Of a stretch of 5,294 bases of DNA, positions 1-4,177 are shown one piece after another; within the stretch, counting starts at the first letter, position 1; the number at the start of each line of letters is the position of its first letter. This stretch comes from Methanoregula sp. UBA471 (GTDB lineage Archaea; Halobacteriota; Methanomicrobia; Methanomicrobiales; Methanospirillaceae). Under the pieces are notes generated by a model. That model made no database searches. It was not told the origin of the DNA and worked only from the letters and a program-made list of their open reading frames with translations. The stretch is taken from the NCBI GenBank assembly GCA_002495065.1, contig DADT01000014.1, positions 22,580 through 27,873 of the forward strand, in the 5' to 3' direction. The position numbers and the translations under genes are program-made.

Positions 1-24
1 CGGGTTCGAGTCCCGGTCGGCGCA
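1..24 (+). tRNA. tRNA gene, 3' end only (amino acid not determinable)
   Basis: The window opens inside a tRNA. Bases 1-4 are four of the five bases of the 5' T-stem strand, 5-11 are the T-loop (TTCGAGT, matching the TTCRANY consensus), and 12-16 (CCCGG) are the 3' T-stem strand. Bases 17-23 (TCGGCGC) are the 3' acceptor strand, predicting a tRNA that begins GCGCCGA, and base 24 (A) is the discriminator. CCA is not encoded, as is usual in archaea. A short T run (25-28, after the A) may end transcription. The anticodon lies upstream of the window, so the identity is left open. Confidence 0.9.
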
Positions 25-58
25 TTTTGCGATACGTTTCGAGACACTATTCTTTTGA

Positions 59-83
59 GAGAGTTCAAATCTCATCGCAGCAC
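59..83 (+). other. Degenerate tRNA T-arm/acceptor-like sequence
   Basis: Starting 34 bases after the true tRNA end there is a second T-arm look-alike. Bases 59-63 (GAGAG) face 71-75 (CTCAT) across the loop TTCAAAT (64-70), which fits the T-loop consensus. Three inner pairs form (63-71, 62-72, 61-73), one position is mismatched and the outermost is a G-T. The following TCGCAGCA (75-82) agrees with TCGGCGCA (17-24) of the intact tRNA at six of eight positions. No D-arm or anticodon arm precedes it, so it cannot be a working tRNA. It may be a decayed tRNA 3' end, such as an old attachment site or partial duplication, or chance. Confidence 0.35.
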
Positions 84-225
84 TTTTCCGCTAATGATCA
101 AATTCCCGTTATCTCATCAGTTGGGGATCCGTGTCTGGGCCGAACTCATTTTACGTCTAAACCGCGTCCTCCCGACATTATCAGAATCAGGTAATAATCA
201 TTCAATAAAATCACCACAATCGGGG

Positions 226-263
226 AAAAAATCCATTATTTCTGAAAAAATTTCTAAAAAAAA
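226..263 (-). terminator. Oligo-T terminator tracts after the four-cysteine gene
   Basis: Read on the minus strand there are three T runs in close succession: eight T (263-256), six T (250-245) and six T (231-226). They begin about 37 bases past the stop codon of the gene at 300-581. Archaeal RNA polymerase terminates at such runs without needing a hairpin. Their position supports transcription of that gene from right to left, although the spacer is AT-rich in general. Confidence 0.5.
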
Positions 264-299
264 TGCTACCGAAGAAAACCGGGATATTTCAATTGCTGT

Positions 300-581
300 T
301 TACGAAATTTTCCCTCCGGCTTCCATCGGTTTTATAAAATGCAATTTCTCTTCAGGAATTTCCCGGGAAATAGAACGATAAAGCGACGTTGACGGGAATA
401 CAAAAACTGAGGACTGCCGGGAACTGCGAATCAATGGCATTTCTCCTCTTTTGAAATTCTCACATCTGTCCAGAACAGCAAGACTCCTTGCAATTTCACA
501 TCCGTTATATGACGTGCATCCATTGCAGACAGATGCGATATAGCGGGTCACATCCTCGTTTAACATAAATGATATAATCAT
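300..581 (-). CDS. Small four-cysteine protein of unknown function
   Basis: A 93-residue hypothetical protein. The N-terminal half carries four cysteines (C19, C22, C28, C40) spaced C-x2-C-x5-C-x11-C, with a helix-like EIARSLAVLDR between the last two. This could bind zinc or an iron-sulfur cluster, which is inference from spacing only. The second half (after about residue 48) is rich in Ser and Arg and looks less protein-like, and a perfect palindrome lies inside its coding DNA, so the true C-terminus or reading frame there is uncertain. There is no Shine-Dalgarno sequence. A TATA-like AATAAAAT around 603-611 would place transcription start at the first ATG (581), and a second at 589-598 would suit M6 (566), so leaderless translation is plausible. 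Local GC is higher than in the flanks, and T-tract terminators follow. I do not recognise the family. An overlapping plus-strand frame at 55-381 was considered less likely. Confidence 0.5.
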   Translation of the reverse strand: MIISFMLNEDVTRYIASVCNGCTSYNGCEIARSLAVLDRCENFKRGEMPLIRSSRQSSVFVFPSTSLYRSISREIPEEKLHFIKPMEAGGKIS

Positions 582-658
582 CTTTAAATTAATAAAATTA
601 TCTATTTTATTCAGAGTTCATTTTAATGATATTTTACAAAAAAATTATCAAAACAATC

Positions 659-670
659 TTATTTAAATAA
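659..670. promoter_or_regulatory. Palindromic TATA-like element
   Basis: TTATTTAAATAA is a perfect inverted repeat containing TTTAAATA, close to the archaeal TATA consensus. On the plus strand it would start transcription near 690. A plus transcript from here could run to the hairpin and T run at 885-911, giving an RNA of roughly 215 bases. No downstream gene proves its use, and the surrounding DNA is AT-rich, so this is tentative. Confidence 0.3.
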
Positions 671-884
671 AAACAATCGCTGGGGAATCAGCACCGATTT
701 AGTTTTTAACCTATCACCAATTAACGCATACAATCCGGTAATAATCATCAATAGTACTAGTCTTTACTTTTCATTGTCCAGGTTGACGTCAATAGAAAAT
801 ACTACGTTTGCATTTTCAGACAAAAACTGATTTACGAATTATCGAATGATGTGAGGAGGAATGCATTGCCAGATGGCGGTGACT

Positions 885-911
885 ATCCCTGACTCCGGGG
901 ATTGAATTTTT
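885..911 (+). terminator. Possible plus-strand hairpin terminator
   Basis: ATCCC (885-889) can pair with GGGAT (898-902) across an eight-base loop, and five T (907-911) follow after four bases. It would end a plus-strand transcript, but no clear plus-strand gene precedes it. Support is structural only. Confidence 0.35.
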
Positions 912-925
912 AAAAAAGAACTATA
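912..925 (-). terminator. Oligo-T terminator after the coiled-coil gene
   Basis: On the minus strand a run of six T (917-912), preceded by GTTC, begins eight bases after the TAA stop at 926-928. This is typical archaeal termination. Together with the T run on the other strand it forms TTTTTAAAAAA, so the site may stop transcription from both sides. Confidence 0.5.
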
Positions 926-1198
926 TTACCGGTGCCACACCCAGTGCTTTTGCGCCGCGAGTGCTGCCTCTGCCTTCTCCAGTTTATCCTGCAAGGCGAG
1001 GAGGGTCTCTTTAAGCTCACGGATTTCCATATCTCTCGATGCCGTGGTATGGGCAACCGCACCGGTGATGCTGTCGAGTCTCTCAATCTCGTTAAGAATC
1101 GCTGTAATGCAGGTCTCCGGGATGTTGATGTCATAATTCTTTACGGCATGCAGCACTGGCTGGGTAACAATCAGTTCAAGGTTTAAACGATAGCTCAA
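926..1198 (-). CDS. Small coiled-coil protein of unknown function, TTG start
   Basis: A 90-residue soluble protein with no signal peptide or membrane segment. Residues about 1-45 look globular (mixed hydrophobic and polar, one Cys at 30). Residues about 55-83 are Glu, Lys, Leu and Ala rich with heptad-like spacing, consistent with a coiled coil and possible oligomerisation. The chain ends in the aromatic and basic WVWHR. The start is TTG at 1198, chosen because GGTGAT, an exact match to part of the archaeal Shine-Dalgarno sequence, lies five bases upstream. A TATA-like stretch is correctly spaced further up. An oligo-T terminator follows the stop, so it appears to be a single-gene transcription unit. 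I do not recognise the family and assign no function. Overlapping frames at 910-1134 (minus) and 932-1186 (plus) look like shadows. Confidence 0.72.
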   Translation of the reverse strand: MSYRLNLELIVTQPVLHAVKNYDINIPETCITAILNEIERLDSITGAVAHTTASRDMEIRELKETLLALQDKLEKAEAALAAQKHWVWHR

Positions 1199-1203
1199 GG
1201 CAA

Positions 1204-1209
1204 ATCACC
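1204..1209 (-). promoter_or_regulatory. Ribosome binding site that fixes a TTG start
   Basis: GGTGAT on the minus strand matches the 3' part of the canonical AGGAGGTGAT and sits five bases before TTG at 1198. It is the main reason for calling this non-ATG start. Confidence 0.6.
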
Positions 1210-1231
1210 GTTCGAATTGTATCTGCATCTG

Positions 1232-1248
1232 ATTTATATAATTAAATA
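1232..1248 (-). promoter_or_regulatory. TATA-box region of the coiled-coil gene
   Basis: On the minus strand this reads TATTTAATTATATAAAT, containing two overlapping TATA-like elements. Starting about 26 bases downstream would give a leader of roughly 12-20 bases that still includes the ribosome binding site at 1204-1209. Confidence 0.5.
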
Positions 1249-1521
1249 ATAATGCAAGGCACTGGCGCATTGCAGCAGGATTGCTCAGGTAAATTTCTTT
1301 TACAAAAACACTCTTAGTATGAAGAAATAAATGTCATCATATTTTAATCCTTCTGCGAAACACCGATCCCACGATAAGGTCTACTTATTACTTTTGGAAA
1401 TCAGATTATATTACTAGTATCATTCAGGGCATTCAGGATGACCAATGATCAGAGGCAAAAAATTCGCCTGGAACATAATCTTTTATTACAATGTCGTACT
1501 GAAAACCAACTTGAAAAGAAT
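1249..1521. other. Intergenic region without a supported gene
   Basis: Together with the promoter to its left and the terminator to its right, this spans more than 300 bases between the coiled-coil gene and the alanine/lysine peptide gene. I see no coding region with a ribosome binding site. A tandem CATTCAGG repeat (1421-1428 and 1430-1437) and a TACTAGTA palindrome (1412-1419) lie just before a plus-strand frame that starts at 1438. That frame owes its Lys/Asn content to A-runs and continues antisense through the peptide gene, so I do not call it. Confidence 0.5.
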
Positions 1522-1554
1522 AAAAAAAAACTGCAAAAAAATTCTTTGTGGAAT
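1522..1554 (-). terminator. Terminator of the alanine/lysine peptide gene
   Basis: On the minus strand ATTC (1554-1551) pairs with GAAT (1544-1541), followed by a seven-base T run ending at 1535 and then a nine-base T run (1530-1522). It starts eight bases past the stop codon at 1562-1564. The double T run directly after so short a frame is good support that the frame is a real transcription unit. Confidence 0.65.
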
Positions 1555-1561
1555 AAGAAGA

Positions 1562-1642
1562 TTATTTCTTCTTCGCTGCCGCCTTTTTGGCTGGCTTTTT
1601 CGCTTCCGGCTTCTTTGCCGCTGCCTTCTTTGCTGCTGCCAT
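1562..1642 (-). CDS. 26-residue alanine/lysine-rich, histone H1-tail-like peptide
   Basis: A complete small gene too short for usual ORF cut-offs. The product has 11 Ala, 11 Lys, 2 Pro, 1 Glu and the initial Met, built from repeats of AAAKK with variants PEAKK and PAKK. No other residue type occurs. Its net charge is about +10. The composition matches the lysine-rich tails of eukaryotic histone H1 and of some bacterial nucleoid proteins, so binding to DNA, RNA or another polyanion is a reasonable inference; no folded domain is present. ATG at 1642 is the only possible start: two in-frame TAA codons lie nine codons upstream with no other start between. AGGAGGTG precedes it by eight bases, a TATA-like box lies at 1696-1703, and a double T-run terminator follows. 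The frame is therefore a stand-alone gene, not the tail of a larger protein. A longer minus-strand frame over the same place (1449-1685) lacks these signals. Confidence 0.78.
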   Translation of the reverse strand: MAAAKKAAAKKPEAKKPAKKAAAKKK

Positions 1643-1650
1643 GTGTATTC

Positions 1651-1658
1651 CACCTCCT
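1651..1658 (-). promoter_or_regulatory. Strong Shine-Dalgarno sequence of the alanine/lysine peptide
   Basis: AGGAGGTG on the minus strand is an eight-base match to the complement of the archaeal 16S rRNA 3' end and lies eight bases before the ATG at 1642. It is among the strongest ribosome binding sites in the window and implies efficient translation. Confidence 0.75.
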
Positions 1659-1695
1659 ACCGGAAAGGGTTATTAAAGTCATCAATCTATAAATT

Positions 1696-1703
1696 AATAA
1701 ATA
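1696..1703 (-). promoter_or_regulatory. TATA box of the alanine/lysine peptide gene
   Basis: TATTTATT on the minus strand, preceded by ACCAAAA which could serve as a BRE. Transcription would begin near 1674, giving a leader of about 31 bases that contains the ribosome binding site. A second AT-rich match lies a few bases nearer the gene. Confidence 0.5.
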
Positions 1704-1848
1704 TTTTGGTCACAACGCCATTTTAGAGCATAGAATCCCCATAAACCACCACTTATTTCCCTGCAAAATGCCAGTATCAGAACATGGGCTGATTCTTTCA
1801 GGAATAAATCTCGAAATGCGCAATCCTTTAAATTCCCATCCGATTCAC
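1704..1848. other. Intergenic spacer without a supported gene
   Basis: Part of a stretch of over 300 bases between the alanine/lysine peptide and mrpG. Only frames of about ten codons without ribosome binding sites are present. Beyond the promoter to its left and the terminator to its right I see nothing. Confidence 0.5.
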
Positions 1849-1875
1849 AAAAAAAAGACATAATCCGCTGGATTA
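1849..1875 (-). terminator. Hairpin plus T-run terminator downstream of mrpG
   Basis: On the minus strand TAATCC and GGATTA (1875-1861) form a perfect six-base stem with a three-base loop, followed after five bases by a run of eight T (1856-1849). It lies about 90 bases beyond the mrpG stop and closes the mrpFG unit, so no further mrp gene is co-transcribed to the left. Confidence 0.7.
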
Positions 1876-1966
1876 AGAAATTCCCTCTCCTGACATTTTA
1901 CCGAAGGATGACGTGTGCGCTGGGAATGAGAAATTCTTACGGTTCATTACAAAATTATTAAGAGAA

Positions 1967-2326
1967 TTATTTCATATCCGTGCGGGTGTTTTGCTGAGAG
2001 GACTTGCAGGTATCGGGGGTTGTAGCTCTGTTACGTATCAGCCGGTACAGTACCAGATTTGCACCGATAACGATGCACATCAGGACAAGACTGTGGATTA
2101 CCAGCGTAATGTACAGGTCTCCCCCTCCGGACAGGGAGACGAAAAATGCGTAGACAATCACCGATACAACCATGGCAGCGGTACCGATCAGTGTCGCCCT
2201 GACTGCTGTATACAGCCTGCTGCGGATATCGGGGAAGAGCAAAAGACCGATTACCCCTATTCCACTAAAACCGACGCTGACAGTGAAAAGGACATAAATT
2301 ACTGCATCGATGAAAGGATCGCTCAT
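1967..2326 (-). CDS. mrpG: Mrp-type Na+/H+ antiporter subunit G
   Basis: A 119-residue integral membrane protein of the MnhG/MrpG/PhaG family, a small subunit of the multi-subunit cation/proton antiporter that exchanges Na+ (or K+) for H+ across the cytoplasmic membrane. Related subunits also occur in membrane-bound hydrogenases. Three membrane segments are visible at about 7-30, 43-65 and 71-95. The family motif between the first two reads GLLLFPDIRSRLYTAVRATL (27-46), corresponding to the usual G-x-R-x-PD-x-x-x-R-x-H-A-x-x-K pattern; here Leu replaces the first Arg, Tyr replaces His and Arg replaces Lys. The tail after about 98 is polar. The ATG overlaps the mrpF stop in an ATGA (2323-2326), with GGGTGA six bases upstream, so translation is probably coupled. 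Length is normal. Family assignment is secure; the actual ion and partner complex are unknown. Confidence 0.88.
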   Translation of the reverse strand: MSDPFIDAVIYVLFTVSVGFSGIGVIGLLLFPDIRSRLYTAVRATLIGTAAMVVSVIVYAFFVSLSGGGDLYITLVIHSLVLMCIVIGANLVLYRLIRNRATTPDTCKSSQQNTRTDMK

Positions 2327-2583
2327 ACCCCTTCACCCTTCCCGTAATGTGCATATGCGATGGTTCCGGCATAGCAGATCGTGAGTAGTGCAATTGAGGT
2401 ATCCAGTACGAACAGGCTTTGCCAGTAAATACTCAGCGCAATTGCCGCGGCAGCTGCGATGGTTACTGCAGCATTCACTGCGACCAGCTGGTCGTCGCGC
2501 GTCGGCCCGGGAATTACCCGCACGAGAGCACACAACGTAAGGAAGACAAGGCAGAGTGCTGCAAAAAACCAGGCATTGATCAT
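2323..2583 (-). CDS. mrpF: Mrp-type Na+/H+ antiporter subunit F
   Basis: An 86-residue membrane protein of the MnhF/MrpF/PhaF family, another small subunit of the same antiporter type. Three membrane segments lie at about 3-21, 35-52 and 57-78. The conserved loop GPTRDDQLVAVN (26-37) corresponds to the family's GP-x-x-x-DR-x-x-ALD, with Gln for the usual Arg and Asn for the final Asp. The third helix retains the DTSIALLTICYAGTIAYAHY pattern. It is the first gene of a two-gene unit and overlaps mrpG by four bases. No Shine-Dalgarno sequence precedes the ATG; a TATA-like box at 2611-2620 would start transcription only about five bases upstream, so near-leaderless translation is likely. In full mrp operons mrpE or other subunits usually precede mrpF, but here a divergent unrelated gene does. 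Confidence 0.87.
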   Translation of the reverse strand: MINAWFFAALCLVFLTLCALVRVIPGPTRDDQLVAVNAAVTIAAAAAIALSIYWQSLFVLDTSIALLTICYAGTIAYAHYGKGEGV

Positions 2584-2608
2584 CTGAACAATACTGTATG
2601 CAGGATTG

Positions 2609-2620
2609 ATATTTATTAAT
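2609..2620 (-). promoter_or_regulatory. TATA-box region of mrpFG
   Basis: On the minus strand ATTAATAAATAT is centred about 32 bases before the mrpF ATG, predicting a transcript with a leader of only a few bases. This fits the absence of a ribosome binding site and argues that mrpFG is its own transcription unit. Confidence 0.5.
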
Positions 2621-2731
2621 CCCCGTTTTTGTGTAATCGGAATGTCGGGAAAATACCCTGGCTGAAATCCCCATGGTTATCGAGGGCAGATAGTTCTGGT
2701 ATTCCCTGAACCTCCGGTCCTCTTCCTTTCC

Positions 2732-2740
2732 ATTTTTATT
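2732..2740 (+). promoter_or_regulatory. Possible TATA box of the PP-loop/PUA gene
   Basis: ATTTTTATT lies about 12-20 bases before the first ATG (2753). A start about 26 bases from its centre would fall near 2762, just before the fourth-codon-later ATG at 2765 (M5). If this box is used, translation would begin leaderless at M5 instead of M1. Confidence 0.3.
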
Positions 2741-2752
2741 CCCAAAGAACGA

Positions 2753-4177
2753 ATGGATAAGAAGATGCGTCCGTCATATCTTGGAAAAATCATGTTGCGC
2801 TGGTGCGATCATTGCCATGCGCCGGTCCTTGCCGGACGCTGTGCCTGCGGAGCACAGACCCGGGAGGTTCCGGTGACCCCGCCGGGAGATGCACGCCCTG
2901 CATTTCCGGCAGATGTCGAGCTGATCAACCGTATCTATGAGGAGCATTTCGGCGCACCCCTGATACCGGACGGGCACCTCGTCCTCCTGAATAAGGTGCC
3001 GGATCAGGACCGGATGGAAGAGATTGTTGTTGGTGGGGGAATTGCCGGAATCATACGATATTTCCCCGGGCAGCGTCGCTGGGAACCTGTCCCCCGCCCC
3101 GAAGCCTGTGCTCTGTTCACTCCCCTGAAACGGTATGTTATTGTTGACGACGATGCGATCCCGTTCATACGGGATCAGCACATGAGCGTCCTTGCGCCCG
3201 GACTCGTTTTTATTGACGATGCGGTCCAGGCAGGGGATGAAGTCTTCATTCTCGGGAAGGACGGTTCATGCATCGGTGTCGGGCGGGCAAAAGCAGATGC
3301 AGCTGATGCACGCGGAATGAGTAAAGGTCCGATTGTCAGGACCCGCAGGAACATCGCGTCCGAAATTGTCCCGGGAGTCTCCAGCTGGGACATGGCGGTA
3401 ACCGCAAATACCGGGGTGCTGGCAGACGCAGAATCTTCCTCAATCCGGTTTGTGCAGGAAGTCGCGTCACGGAACCCGGATCTGCCGGCAAACGTTTCAT
3501 ATTCCGGGGGTAAGGACAGCTTAGCCACTCTGCTGGTGGTGGTAAAAGCGATTGGCAGGGTCCCGATGCTTTTTGCCGATACCGGTATGGAGTTTCCCGA
3601 AACGTATGCCAATGTCGAGGACACATCGCGGCGGTACGGGCTGGAATTGATACGCACTGACGGGAAAACAAAATTCCTTGAATCATTTGAACGACAGGGC
3701 CCGCCGGCAGTGAATGCCCGCTGGTGCTGCCGGGTCTGCAAACTGACCCCCGTAGCACATCTTATACGCGAACGATGGGGGGAGTGTCTTTCCTTTATTG
3801 GCCAGAGAAGGTATGAATCGGCCACACGCGCCCGAAGCGACCGTGTCTGGCGGAATTCAAACGTGCGCTGCCAGCTCTCAGCTGCACCGATCCACAACTG
3901 GACAGCACTCCATGTGTGGCTTTACCTGATGCGGGAACGTGCACCCCATAACATCCTGTACGAGCATCACCTTGACCGGATCGGATGTTTCATGTGCCCG
4001 TCAAGCGATATGGCATTGATCCACATGATCGAGGCGGAGTATCCGGAACTCTGGGAAGGGTGGCGGGTACAGCTCGAAGAATGGCAGCAAAAAGCGGGGC
4101 TTTCCCCGGAATGGTTACGTGAAGGCAGGTGGCGGCTCAGGGAGGGCTGTACTGATGAAGAAGATAGCCATTATTGA
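2753..4177 (+). CDS. Zinc ribbon-PUA-PP-loop protein, PAPS reductase-like, with iron-sulfur cysteines
   Basis: A 474-residue cytoplasmic protein of the archaeal group usually annotated as phosphoadenosine phosphosulfate reductase. Domains in order: a zinc ribbon with C18, C21, C30 and C32; a linker region (about 50-120); a PUA domain (about 127-198), normally an RNA-binding fold; and a PP-loop domain (about 240-430). The PP-loop is SGGKDS (251-256), followed by the DTGMEFPET segment (276-284), GQRRYES (350-356) and PIHNWTALHVWLYL (379-392). Cysteines at C325-C326 with C329, and C412 and C415 (GCFMCP), resemble the CC...CxxC arrangement that holds a [4Fe-4S] cluster in APS reductases. PP-loop enzymes adenylate their substrate; the PUA domain hints at an RNA substrate, so RNA thiolation or modification is an alternative to sulfonucleotide reduction. 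There is no good Shine-Dalgarno sequence, so M5 (2765) or M14 are alternative starts. The 3' end overlaps hisH by 23 bases. Confidence 0.9.
   Translation: MDKKMRPSYLGKIMLRWCDHCHAPVLAGRCACGAQTREVPVTPPGDARPAFPADVELINRIYEEHFGAPLIPDGHLVLLNKVPDQDRMEEIVVGGGIAGIIRYFPGQRRWEPVPRPEACALFTPLKRYVIVDDDAIPFIRDQHMSVLAPGLVFIDDAVQAGDEVFILGKDGSCIGVGRAKADAADARGMSKGPIVRTRRNIASEIVPGVSSWDMAVTANTGVLADAESSSIRFVQEVASRNPDLPANVSYSGGKDSLATLLVVVKAIGRVPMLFADTGMEFPETYANVEDTSRRYGLELIRTDGKTKFLESFERQGPPAVNARWCCRVCKLTPVAHLIRERWGECLSFIGQRRYESATRARSDRVWRNSNVRCQLSAAPIHNWTALHVWLYLMRERAPHNILYEHHLDRIGCFMCPSSDMALIHMIEAEYPELWEGWRVQLEEWQQKAGLSPEWLREGRWRLREGCTDEEDSHY
4138..4145 (+). promoter_or_regulatory. Ribosome binding site deciding the hisH start
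   Basis: CAGGGAGG lies inside the end of the upstream gene, about nine bases before the ATG at 4155. It supports that ATG over the in-frame ATG at 4119, which would add 12 residues not seen in the family. Confidence 0.65.

Larger units (their letters stand above)
582..925. other. AT-rich intergenic region with possible small transcript
   Basis: No convincing gene is seen here. It contains the presumed upstream region of the four-cysteine gene, a perfect 12-base palindrome TTATTTAAATAA (659-670) resembling an archaeal TATA box readable in either direction, and a small GCTG/CAGC hairpin (679-692). There is also a strong Shine-Dalgarno-like GAGGAGGA (853-860) followed only by very short frames, and a plus-strand hairpin with a T run (885-911). 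The right end also holds the minus-strand terminator of the 926-1198 gene. Confidence 0.5.

Noticed and set aside
55..381. Plus-strand frame of 108 codons after the tRNA
   Set aside because: It starts inside the tRNA-like relic, lacks a ribosome binding site, and its sequence is what AT-rich spacer would give; it also runs antisense into the four-cysteine gene.
1421..1437. Tandem CATTCAGG repeat as a CRISPR or iteron start
   Set aside because: Only two eight-base copies with one base between; no further units and no array structure.
1449..1685. Minus-strand frame of 78 codons in another phase over the alanine/lysine peptide
   Set aside because: The strong ribosome binding site is not placed for its start, and it reads through the T-run terminator as Phe-rich sequence.
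1438..1726. Two overlapping plus-strand frames across the alanine/lysine peptide gene
   Set aside because: Their Lys/Asn-rich and then Leu/Ser/Pro-rich stretches are by-products of A-runs and of the antisense of the AAAKK repeats. The minus-strand gene has a clear ribosome binding site, promoter and terminator.
1913..2347. Plus-strand frame of 144 codons opposite mrpG
   Set aside because: Its composition is rich in Cys, Asp and Tyr without domain features, while the opposite strand gives a clear MrpG protein.
3175..3897. Minus-strand frame of 240 codons opposite the PP-loop/PUA gene
   Set aside because: Long antisense frames are common opposite GC-rich genes; the product is Ser/Arg/Thr-rich without motifs, and the plus-strand protein has intact PUA and PP-loop motifs.
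4119..4154. ATG at 4119 as the hisH start
   Set aside because: It would add 12 residues with no counterpart in HisH proteins, while the ATG at 4155 has a well-placed GGAGG and the conserved N-terminus.
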